A stretch of DNA of 64,000 nt from Collinsella sp. AF33-16 (GTDB lineage Bacteria > Actinomycetota > Coriobacteriia > Coriobacteriales > Coriobacteriaceae), in contig NZ_QRQC01000016.1 of NCBI RefSeq assembly GCF_003475325.1, positions 1-64,000 on the forward strand, written 5' to 3'. Below the pieces are notes generated by a model, which saw nothing but the letters and a program-made list of their open reading frames with translations, was not told the origin of the DNA and did no database searches. Positions 35,805-43,070 of this stretch are shown here, one piece after another; position 1 is the first letter of the stretch, and each line of letters begins with the position of its first letter. Both the position numbers and the translations under genes were made by a program.

Positions 35805-36770
35805 CTAAAAAATCTTTCCGAGGAAGTCGTCGACCGTATTCCAGTAGAGCTCGGGGTCAACTTGCGCACTCTTGGCGTGGGTGGCGCCATGGATGGTGAG
35901 CTTTTGCTTGACCTTGCTGGCGCACGCGTCGTAGTTTTGGTCGAGCATACTGTACGGCACAAAGGTATCTTGATCGCCATGGATAAAGAGCATGGGGACC
36001 GTCGCGTGTTTAAGCTGCTCCACGCTGCTCGCCTTATGAAAGTCGTAGCCCGCGCGCACCCTGCACACCAGGTTCGCCACATCGAGCAAGGGGAAGCTGG
36101 GCAGGCCGAACACGTCCTTGAGCTGTAGGGAAAACTCGTCCCAAACACTCGTATAGCCACAGTCCTCGATAATGCATTTCACGTTTGCGGGCAGAGATTC
36201 CCCCGCGACGTCCATGGCGGTTGCCGCACCCATCGACTCGCCAAAGACCAGGATGCGCGCCTCGGGGTCAGCCTGAACGATTCGCTCGATCCATGCGACG
36301 ATGTCGAGGCGCTCGGGCCAGCCCATGCCGATATAGTCGCCGCCGGAACGCTCGTGGGCGCGGGCGGCAGGCGCGAGCACGTTCATGCCGCGGTCGTGGA
36401 AGCGCTTGACATATCGGGCCATGCCGATGGGCTCATCGGTGTATCCGTGTAGGCAGACAGCGTAATCGTGGGTGTTCTCCGAGGCGGCGAAATACCAAGC
36501 GGCGAGCTCGGTTCCGTCATCTGCGGTGAGGCTGCTGCTCTTGCGGTTTTCCTTAAACCATGCCCGCGCCTCGGTGTCCTCGGCATCCGGCTGCTCACCT
36601 TCTTTGTCGTTCTTGCTATCCTGCATCATCTCCATGGTGTACGGCGCTTGGGGGTTCAGGGCAAAGTCAAACAAAAAGTTGCCGGCAAATCCAAGCAGCG
36701 CGACGACGAGCACCAACGCAACAACGCCGGCTATCTTGAGCTTCCGATGGGGGTGTGCGCTTTGAGGCAT
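35805..36770 (-). CDS. Membrane-anchored alpha/beta hydrolase
   Basis: A 321-residue protein. An N-terminal membrane anchor (IAGVVALVLVVALLGFAGNF) and an acidic linker precede an alpha/beta-hydrolase domain with oxyanion region VCLHGYTDEP, nucleophile elbow FGESMGA, acid in IHGDQDTFVP and catalytic His in HGATHAKS. This matches the YqkD/BAAT-like or esterase group of surface hydrolases. It acts outside the cell, tethered to the membrane. AAGGAG lies 9 nt upstream of the ATG. The gene is convergent with the DUF362 gene. Substrate unknown; a carboxylic ester is likely from the triad. Confidence 0.9.
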   Translation of the reverse strand: MPQSAHPHRKLKIAGVVALVLVVALLGFAGNFLFDFALNPQAPYTMEMMQDSKNDKEGEQPDAEDTEARAWFKENRKSSSLTADDGTELAAWYFAASENTHDYAVCLHGYTDEPIGMARYVKRFHDRGMNVLAPAARAHERSGGDYIGMGWPERLDIVAWIERIVQADPEARILVFGESMGAATAMDVAGESLPANVKCIIEDCGYTSVWDEFSLQLKDVFGLPSFPLLDVANLVCRVRAGYDFHKASSVEQLKHATVPMLFIHGDQDTFVPYSMLDQNYDACASKVKQKLTIHGATHAKSAQVDPELYWNTVDDFLGKIF

Positions 36771-36915
36771 TTACGGTTCTCCTTATAGATGTTAATACAT
36801 CAACATTTAAAACAAGCGCATTATGGATGTTCGCCGTTGATGCGTCAACAAGCAAAGAATGGGTAAACAAAGGGACACGTATGGTGCAAATTTCGCACGT
36901 ACCCAGACGCTTTGA

Positions 36916-36921
36916 TATAGT
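36916..36921 (+). promoter_or_regulatory. Possible -10 box of the TrhA gene
   Basis: TATAGT at 36916-36921 would give a short leader that includes GGAGG (36941-36945). A TTGATA/TACATT pair at 36912-36940 has better spacing but would exclude the ribosome binding site. Confidence 0.3.
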
Positions 36922-36956
36922 GTTGAGAACTCTTTACATTGGAGGATGTAACCGGC

Positions 36957-37640
36957 ATGTCCGATTCGAGCGACAGTTCTAAGCCGCGACCCAAGACCGC
37001 GGCCGTTCCGCACTACACGGTGGGCGAGGAGATTATGAACTCCGTCACCCATGGTGTCGGCTGCTTGCTGGGTATTGCGGGTCTGGTGCTCCTGATCGTA
37101 TTCGCTGCACTGCGCGGCGGTGGCCCGGCCCACATGGCCGCGGCAATTGTCTATGGCGTCAGCATCATCCTCGAATACCTAGCCTCCACGCTCTACCATG
37201 CGATTCAACCCGCGCGCGCCAAGCGCGTGTTTCGCATCATCGACCACAGCTGCATCTACCTGCTCATAGCCGGCAGCTATACGCCGTTTTGCCTCATCAC
37301 GCTCGCAAACGACGGCGGCGCTGCGCTGTTCTTCGCCGTATGGGCCATCGCCATTATCGGCATCGCCCTCGAGTGCTTTATGCGCGAGCGCCAGCCGCAC
37401 TGGGTAAGCGGCCTGGTCTACCTGCTGATGGGCTGGCTCGTTGTCTTTAAGCTGCCCGAGCTCGTGTCGCTGCTCAACCCCGTGGCACTTGCCCTGCTCG
37501 CTGTCGGCGGCGTGTGCTATACCGTGGGCGTGCCGTTCTACATCGCCAAAAACGTGCGCTATCTGCATAGTGTGTTTCACCTGTGGGTGCTCGCCGGCAG
37601 CATCTTCCAGTTCATGGCGGTGATTCTCTTCGTAATTTAG
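36957..37640 (+). CDS. TrhA/hemolysin III family membrane protein (PAQR superfamily)
   Basis: A 227-residue protein with seven membrane segments. PAQR marks are SVTHGVGCLLG in the first segment, STLYHAIQ, DHSCIYLLIAGSYTPF and HSVFHLWVLAG near the C-terminus; these supply the His residues of the family's presumed metal site. In Bacillus and E. coli, TrhA homologues affect membrane energetics and fluidity; a true haemolytic function is not supported. The ATG at 36957 is 11 nt after GGAGG; an in-frame TTG at 36939 overlaps that site and is rejected. Likely monocistronic. Confidence 0.9.
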   Translation: MSDSSDSSKPRPKTAAVPHYTVGEEIMNSVTHGVGCLLGIAGLVLLIVFAALRGGGPAHMAAAIVYGVSIILEYLASTLYHAIQPARAKRVFRIIDHSCIYLLIAGSYTPFCLITLANDGGAALFFAVWAIAIIGIALECFMRERQPHWVSGLVYLLMGWLVVFKLPELVSLLNPVALALLAVGGVCYTVGVPFYIAKNVRYLHSVFHLWVLAGSIFQFMAVILFVI

Positions 37641-37750
37641 CGACCACGCCTGCGCGCCCGCGTCCTCGTTTGGGCGCCGGTGCAATTGTCGTATCCGTCA
37701 TCAACGTTTTGACCTGACGTCCCGAATCTTGGAGGTTCGAGAAACTCCCG

Positions 37751-39124
37751 ATGGACATAACCATCTCCCTTATCACTACCCTCGTTTTGACCCTCATCAA
37801 CGGCTACTTCTCTATGTCCGAGATGGCGCTCACCACGGCCAAGCGCGCCGTGCTGGAGCATGAGGCCGAGGAAGGCGACAAGCGCGCCGAGCGTGCCATT
37901 AAGCTGGCTGCCGACTCCGACCAGCTGCTCGCCACCATCCAGGTCGCCATCACGCTCGTGGGCTTCGCCTCGTCCGCCGTTGCCTCGACGAGCCTGTCCG
38001 ACCCGCTCGCCACGTGGCTCATGAGCTTTGGCATCGCGCCGCTCTCCGCCATCGCGCGCGGCCTGGCGCCGGTCATCATCACCGTCGCCGTCGCCTTTGT
38101 GTCCATCGTGATCGGCGAGCTCGTGCCCAAGCGCATCGGCCTTGCTAACGCCGAGGGCGTATCCAAGCAGGTCGTGGGACCGCTCTCCGTATTCCAAAAG
38201 ATCGCCCGTCCGCTCGTGTGGCTGACTGGCGCTTGCTCCGATGGCCTGGCCCGCATCTTGCGTATCAAGAGTGCCGACGACCGTCAGAACGTCTCGGAGG
38301 AAGAGATCAAGTACATGGTCTCGGAGCAGGACGACCTGCTCGACGAGGAAAAGCGCATGATCCACGAGATCTTCGACCTGGGCGACACCGTTGCCCGCGA
38401 GGTCATGGTGCCGCGCGTGGACACCACCATGTGCGAGGACGACGAGACGGTCGCCGACGTGTTGTCCACCATGCGCCAGACCGGCTTCAGCCGCATCCCC
38501 GTCTATCACGAGGACCCCGACAACGTCGCGGGCATCGCGCACATCAAGGACCTGATCCAGCCCGCGCTCGATGGCAAGGGCGACCAGCCCATCGCCGGCT
38601 TTTTGCGCGACGCCACCTTTGTGCCCGACACCAAGGACATCCTGCCGCTGCTGTCCGAGATGCAGACCTCGCACGACCAGATCGTGGTCGTCGTGGATGA
38701 GTACGGCGGCACGGCCGGCATCATCACCATCGAGGACATCGTCGAGGAGATCGTGGGCGAGATCGAGGACGAGTTCGACCCCGACAACAAGTACCTCACG
38801 CGCCTTTCGCGCCGCGAGTGGCTCGTCGATGGGCGTTTTTCGTGCGATGACGCGATTGAGCTTGGTTGGCCGCTCGAGGAAAGCGATGATTATGAGACCA
38901 TCGCCGGCTGGATTTTGGAGCTTTGCGACTCGGTGCCCGACATCGGAGAGGTGTTTGAGGTCGCGGGGTACAAGTTTAAAGTGCAGTCGATGCGTGGCCA
39001 GCGCATCTCGCTCATTCGCGTGATCGCTCCGGCCGAAACCGATAAGAAGGATTCCGAGTCTTCGGCAGAGAAGCCGGCGGCGTCGGGTGCGGGCTCTGTG
39101 GATCCGCACGATGGCGACGAGTAG
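37751..39124 (+). CDS. CNNM/CorC-type transporter protein (DUF21-CBS-CorC_HlyC)
   Basis: A 457-residue protein. The DUF21/CNNM membrane domain (about 1-180) has NGYFSMSEMALTTAKR and GELVPKRIGLANAE. A CBS pair (about 200-330) includes VMVPRVDTTM and FSRIPVYHEDPDN, then DEYGGTAGIITIEDIVEEIV. A CorC_HlyC domain (about 345-425) and an acidic, low-complexity tail complete it. Bacterial CNNM homologues export Mg2+ with Na+; the family name 'hemolysin' is historical. It is followed 24 bp later by the cyanophycin-synthetase-N-like gene, possibly co-transcribed. Confidence 0.92.
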   Translation: MDITISLITTLVLTLINGYFSMSEMALTTAKRAVLEHEAEEGDKRAERAIKLAADSDQLLATIQVAITLVGFASSAVASTSLSDPLATWLMSFGIAPLSAIARGLAPVIITVAVAFVSIVIGELVPKRIGLANAEGVSKQVVGPLSVFQKIARPLVWLTGACSDGLARILRIKSADDRQNVSEEEIKYMVSEQDDLLDEEKRMIHEIFDLGDTVAREVMVPRVDTTMCEDDETVADVLSTMRQTGFSRIPVYHEDPDNVAGIAHIKDLIQPALDGKGDQPIAGFLRDATFVPDTKDILPLLSEMQTSHDQIVVVVDEYGGTAGIITIEDIVEEIVGEIEDEFDPDNKYLTRLSRREWLVDGRFSCDDAIELGWPLEESDDYETIAGWILELCDSVPDIGEVFEVAGYKFKVQSMRGQRISLIRVIAPAETDKKDSESSAEKPAASGAGSVDPHDGDE

Positions 39125-39148
39125 GACAAGGAAGAGTAGGGGAGAGTT

Positions 39149-39982
39149 ATGGCAGGCCTGTTCAACATCCTTAAGGTCACCGTCAGCGAGGACAAGATCT
39201 GTGCGCATGTGCTGGTGAACCCCGGCATGCCGCTCATGACCTCGGAGGACATCGAGGCCACGGCGCGCGTGTACTACCTGGTACCGGCGATTGCCAAGCA
39301 CCTGTGCCTGGGCGATTCCGGCCGCGAGTTCCAGGACTGCATGGGTCAGACCGAGCTCTGCCACCTGCTGGAGCACGTGACGGTCGAGCTCATGAACGAG
39401 ACCGGTCTTGCCGGTAGCATCTCGTGCGGCCGCACGCGCGTAAGCGAGCATGACGAGCGTGTCTTTGAGGTCGAGCTTTCGTGTCCCGACGACGCACTGG
39501 CCATCGGTGCGCTGTCGTCGGCCACCTTTATGATGGACTGGGCGTACCTGCACGCCGACCAGCCTGCCCCCGACGTGGAAGGCACGGTCGCGGGCCTGCG
39601 CAACCTGGTGCTGGGCATGCGCGCCGAGGCCGAGGGCAAGGATCCTCACGAGGCCGTCGCTGCTGCGAACGGCGAAGATGCTGCCGAGGACGAGGGCGCT
39701 GACGAGGGCGATGTGCCGGTCGACGCCGAGCCCGTTGCCGATGCGACCGCCGAGCCCGTTCCCACCGAGCCCCAGGGCGTCCCCAACTTTGACGACGAGC
39801 CCCAGGTGGCGATTGATACCGAGGGCGCGGTTGCCGAGAACCACGAGGCCTCCGCTGCCGTCTTTGGCGGTGCGGCGACGGTTCCGGCAGGACCTGCGCA
39901 TGAGGGCGGCCTGCCACTCGTGGACGGCGCCGGCGAGGACCCGGGTGCCACGGTGGCCATGCCGGCTATGCCTCAGGAGTAG
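39149..39982 (+). CDS. Stand-alone cyanophycin-synthetase N-domain-like protein
   Basis: A 277-residue protein. The first 155 residues contain GQTELCHLLEHVTVELMNET, which resembles the H-x-x-EHVALELQ motif in the N-terminal domain of cyanophycin synthetases; the likeness is by eye. No ATP-grasp or Mur-ligase domain follows. The remaining 120 residues are acidic and Ala/Pro/Val-rich, probably disordered. It begins 24 bp after the CorC-type gene. Function unknown: it may bind a peptide or act as a partner of a distant ligase. Confidence 0.65.
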   Translation: MAGLFNILKVTVSEDKICAHVLVNPGMPLMTSEDIEATARVYYLVPAIAKHLCLGDSGREFQDCMGQTELCHLLEHVTVELMNETGLAGSISCGRTRVSEHDERVFEVELSCPDDALAIGALSSATFMMDWAYLHADQPAPDVEGTVAGLRNLVLGMRAEAEGKDPHEAVAAANGEDAAEDEGADEGDVPVDAEPVADATAEPVPTEPQGVPNFDDEPQVAIDTEGAVAENHEASAAVFGGAATVPAGPAHEGGLPLVDGAGEDPGATVAMPAMPQE

Positions 39983-40061
39983 GCCTACGCGTTTATCACC
40001 ATCACGTACCTGCGCCTTTGCCGTACGCAGATGAGCGGAGCGGCAAGTGATGCGCTGCGGG

Positions 40062-40067
40062 TATAAT
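40062..40067 (+). promoter_or_regulatory. Consensus -10 box (TATAAT) before the YtxH gene
   Basis: A perfect TATAAT at 40062-40067, 52 bp before the ATG. No clear -35 box is present; the preceding GGG may act in an extended -10. Confidence 0.5.
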
Positions 40068-40118
40068 GGACAGCATTCAAACGGTGGGCACCGACGTGCC
40101 CGCAGGAGAGGAATGATC

Positions 40119-40508
40119 ATGGGTAAGACTTTCAGCTTTGTCTCCGGCGCACTTTTTGGTGCCGCTGCCGGCGCTATTATCGGTGTTGCTCTGGCCCCGC
40201 GCTCGGGCGCCGAGACCCGCGCCATGGCTGCCGATATCGCCAACGACGCCTGGGACAATATGCGCGACACCTACGAGCACAGCGCCGAGGAGGCCCGTGC
40301 TGCGGTGAATGACTTTGGCCCGATGGTCGACGCCAAGACCGACGACCTGCGCGCCAAGGTCGACCTGGCCCGCGAGCGCATGGACCAGCTGCGCGAGCAG
40401 CTCAACGACGCCATTTCGGGTGGCAACGTGACGCCTGCCGCCGACGTCATGGTCGAGAACGCCGTCGAGGCTGATGCCGAGGCTGCGGAGCCCTCGACCG
40501 AGGCATAA
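40119..40508 (+). CDS. YtxH domain protein
   Basis: A 129-residue protein. A short hydrophobic Gly/Ala segment near the N-terminus (FVSGALFGAAAGAIIGVALA) is followed by PRSGAETR, the usual YtxH mark, then an amphipathic helical part and an acidic tail. YtxH proteins are small stress-linked membrane proteins of unknown function. ATG 40119 is chosen because AGGAGAGG is 7 nt away; ATG 40113 is too close. The stop codon overlaps the next start (TAATG), so this protein is translated with the PRC-barrel protein. Confidence 0.85.
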   Translation: MGKTFSFVSGALFGAAAGAIIGVALAPRSGAETRAMAADIANDAWDNMRDTYEHSAEEARAAVNDFGPMVDAKTDDLRAKVDLARERMDQLREQLNDAISGGNVTPAADVMVENAVEADAEAAEPSTEA

Positions 40509-41263
40509 TGCGCGCCGGGGATTTTGTCGGCGCCAAGATCTATCGCAAGCCTGCCGAGGACAAGCGCACCAAAAAGGACGGCACGCCGCGCAGCCCTAAA
40601 AAGCTCGGAAAGATTCACTTTCCGGTCTTTACCCCGGGCGGTACGCGCGTGGTCGGCTTTATGGTCCGCCAGTCCGATATCGCGGGCATGATCGAGCGTC
40701 CCGACCGATTCGTAGCGCTCGACGCCATTGGTGTCTACGAGGGCGCCATCGCGGTTGACGACGTCAAGGGCACCTACGATACCGCTGCGGCCAAGCGCCT
40801 CGACATCAACCTGGACGATTGCATCATCTGGGTCGGTATGGACGTGCGCACGGAATCGGGCGACGTCGTGGGCTATTGCTCGGACGTTGAGTTCAAGCCG
40901 CGCTCGGGCATCGTGCAGGCATTCTATGTGACCGCCGGCGCTGCTTCGAGTGTTTTGGTTGGTGACACGCAGGTGCCGCCGACGATGCTGCGCGGCTACG
41001 AGAACGGCGCGATGGTCGTCTCGGACGAGGTCAAGTCGCTCGGGTATTCGGGCGGTGCGGCTGCCAAGGCCGCCGAGGCCAGCGTCGTGGTGGGCGACAA
41101 GGTCAAAAAGGGCGCCAAGGTGCTCGATGACAAGGGATCGGTCGCCGTGGACAAGGGCAGCCGCGCACTGGGCAAGCAGCTCGGCAAGACGCGCGGTATG
41201 TTCAAGGCCTTTAAGGACGAATACCAAAAGGCGAGCGGAGGCTCGTCAAAAGCTACAAAATAG
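40508..41263 (+). CDS. PRC-barrel domain protein
   Basis: A 251-residue protein with two PRC-barrel-like stretches: KIHFPVFTPGGTRVVGFMVR (about 38-57) and IWVGMDVRTESGDVVGYCSD (about 115-134). A lysine-rich C-terminal segment with repeated KG and GK (KVKKGAKVLDDKG) follows, possibly binding nucleic acid or membrane. PRC-barrels bind RNA or proteins, for example in RimM; the same fold occurs at the N-terminus of the MgtE at 43071. It is translationally coupled to the YtxH gene. A hairpin follows. No specific function can be assigned. Confidence 0.75.
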   Translation: MRAGDFVGAKIYRKPAEDKRTKKDGTPRSPKKLGKIHFPVFTPGGTRVVGFMVRQSDIAGMIERPDRFVALDAIGVYEGAIAVDDVKGTYDTAAAKRLDINLDDCIIWVGMDVRTESGDVVGYCSDVEFKPRSGIVQAFYVTAGAASSVLVGDTQVPPTMLRGYENGAMVVSDEVKSLGYSGGAAAKAAEASVVVGDKVKKGAKVLDDKGSVAVDKGSRALGKQLGKTRGMFKAFKDEYQKASGGSSKATK

Positions 41264-41284
41264 CGACGTACCAAATGATGGGAG

Positions 41285-41314
41285 GCAAGCCGGAGACCTG
41301 TTGCTCCGGCTTGC
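41285..41314 (+). terminator. Hairpin after the PRC-barrel gene
   Basis: GCAAGCCGGAG (41285-41295) pairs perfectly with CTCCGGCTTGC (41304-41314). It is followed by TGTGTTTA, a weak T-rich tail. Confidence 0.65.
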
Positions 41315-41335
41315 TGTGTTTATGGGGGAGGGCAC

Positions 41336-42742
41336 ATGCGCCAAAACGGATCCAACTTAAACGGGCGTTCGGGTGCGCGTCCGACGGCGCGCCGCGACCT
41401 GGGGCAGCTGCCCAGCGGTCAGCGCCGCCGTCACCGTAAGCCCGGCGCGATGTATCTCAACCATAGCCGCGGCTTTAGCGATCGCAGCGCGCGCATCGGC
41501 AACAGCCGCACACCCCGTCGTTCGTCTCGCCTGCCCTACGCGCTCATCGCCGTGGGTTGCGCGCTCGTGCTGTTTATCGCTGCCGTCGTGGGCTACGTCA
41601 ACCGCAGTGTGGACGTGGAGCTCAACGGCCAGAAGACAGCGGTGCGTGTGGGCTCTACGCTGCAGAATCTCATCGACGACCAGGAGTTGACTGACACCTA
41701 CGACGCAGGCGACCTGCTGGCCGTCGATGACAGCGTGCTCAAGCGCCATGGGGGCGAAAAGCTGTCGGTGAAGGTCGACGGCAAGCGCGTGAAGCAGGGC
41801 AAATGGGATAGCCGCGAACTTGAGGGCGGCGAGAAGGTGACGGTCAAGGATGGCCGTAACACCTACGAGAAGCACGAGGTTCAGGCTACGGTTATCGAGC
41901 CCAAGCTCAAGGTCGAGGGTACGGGCGCTATCGAGTATGTGCAGACGTGGGGTGTCCAGGGCCGCTCCGAGGTGTGGGTCGGCGAGCAATCGGGCAAGAC
42001 ACAGGACCGCGGCGAGGTCGTGCCCGCCACCGATTGCGTCGTTGCGTGCGCCAGCGTGGCGCCCAAGGGCAACAAAAAGTACGTGGCGCTGACGTTTGAC
42101 GAGGGTCCGAGCAGCGCTACCAAGCAGATCTTGCAGGTACTCAAGGAAAAGGGCGTCACCGCGACGTTCTTCCTGTCGGGCGATGCGGCCGAGGCATCGC
42201 CTGCCACGGCCAAGGCGATTGTCGATGCCGGGTGCGAGATCGGATCCAACAGCTACAGCGACGATTCGCTCAAGGGTCAGGACCGTGAGGCGGTACGCGA
42301 ACAGATCACGAAAGGCACCGATGCGATTAAGTCGGCGACCGGCGTGAAGACGATGCTGCTGCGTGCTCCCTACGCTGCCTTTGACGAGCAAAACTGGATT
42401 GATGCGATGGACCTGGTCTCCGCCGTGGTCTCGTGGAATATTGACTCGGGCGACTGGCTGCTCAACGGTGCCGACGAGCAGGTCTCGACGGTGCTCGATT
42501 CGGTGACGCCGGGCAATATCGTGCTGCTCACCGATAGAGACGAATGCGCCGAGCAGACGCTCGAGGCGCTGCCGCAGATTATCGACGGCCTCATTGCCGA
42601 CGGCTACAAGATCGTGACGCTCAGCGACCTGGTCAAGACGGACGCGTCGCTGAGCAAAAAGCTCACCTCGCTGACGAAGGTCACCATGCCCAAGGATGCC
42701 GTGTTCCCCCAACTTGCCGAGGACAACGACACCACAGAGTAG
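41336..42742 (+). CDS. Membrane-anchored polysaccharide-deacetylase homologue with degenerate metal site
   Basis: A 468-residue protein. A basic N-terminus (1-65) and one membrane segment (YALIAVGCALVLFIAAVVGY) are followed by two DUF348/G5-like beta stretches (about 85-200) and a NodB-fold domain (about 245-440). The NodB motifs are altered: TFDEGP for TFDDGP, IGSNSYSDDSL where HxxxH should be (both His replaced), and LLTDRDE for LxHD. RAPYAA and DSGDW remain. The metal ligands are thus mostly lost, which argues against normal deacetylase activity. It should face outward in the cell wall. GGGGGAG lies 9 nt before the ATG. Either a binding or regulatory pseudoenzyme, or an enzyme with another mechanism. 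Confidence 0.85.
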   Translation: MRQNGSNLNGRSGARPTARRDLGQLPSGQRRRHRKPGAMYLNHSRGFSDRSARIGNSRTPRRSSRLPYALIAVGCALVLFIAAVVGYVNRSVDVELNGQKTAVRVGSTLQNLIDDQELTDTYDAGDLLAVDDSVLKRHGGEKLSVKVDGKRVKQGKWDSRELEGGEKVTVKDGRNTYEKHEVQATVIEPKLKVEGTGAIEYVQTWGVQGRSEVWVGEQSGKTQDRGEVVPATDCVVACASVAPKGNKKYVALTFDEGPSSATKQILQVLKEKGVTATFFLSGDAAEASPATAKAIVDAGCEIGSNSYSDDSLKGQDREAVREQITKGTDAIKSATGVKTMLLRAPYAAFDEQNWIDAMDLVSAVVSWNIDSGDWLLNGADEQVSTVLDSVTPGNIVLLTDRDECAEQTLEALPQIIDGLIADGYKIVTLSDLVKTDASLSKKLTSLTKVTMPKDAVFPQLAEDNDTTE

Positions 42743-42749
42743 TTATTGG

Positions 42750-42776
42750 GTAGTCATTTAAGAACGTCCCCAATGA
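42750..42776. repeat. GGGGACGTTCTTAAA repeat copy
   Basis: GTCATTTAAGAACGTCCCCA (from 42753) is the reverse complement of the TGGGGACGTTCTTAAATGAC type seen at 30496. It lies 10 bp after the deacetylase-homologue stop codon. Confidence 0.75.
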
Positions 42777-43070
42777 CTATGTCACGGATGCGTCAGCGTT
42801 TGGTATGCCTGCAATGTGCAGCGCATAAATTCGATGCCGCAGGGCGATGCTGATGCTATAGTTACTGCGGTTAATGAGGGTCAAGAGAAAGGTTACAGGT
42901 GAAATCCAAACCTCGACCATACAGTCGATGATCCCATGCAGGTGCTTTTTGCGCATGCACGGGGTGTAAGCGTCGAGCGGCGTGCCGCCCGCGCATGCGT
43001 ATACATATCCAGAAGCCCCCGGACGCCGCACGCGCGGCCGCGTCCGGAGGAATAATGATGGGGAGCACCA
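42777..43070 (+). promoter_or_regulatory. Long GC-rich structured leader of the MgtE gene
   Basis: About 290 nt without a gene. Its last part has a hairpin with CCGGACGC (43019-43026) pairing with GCGTCCGG (43040-43047), which overlaps GGAGG at 43046-43050. Farther up are a GCGCATGC pair and CTCGACCATACAGTCGA. Length and position fit an Mg2+-sensing leader, but I do not recognise the M-box or another known riboswitch core. No promoter is clear. Confidence 0.4.

Noticed and set aside
38000..39000. Haemolysin genes (36957 and 37751)
   Set aside because: The names are historical; the sequences are a TrhA/PAQR membrane protein and a CNNM/CorC-type protein.
42777..43070. M-box magnesium riboswitch
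   Set aside because: The position fits but the conserved M-box core words were not found by eye.
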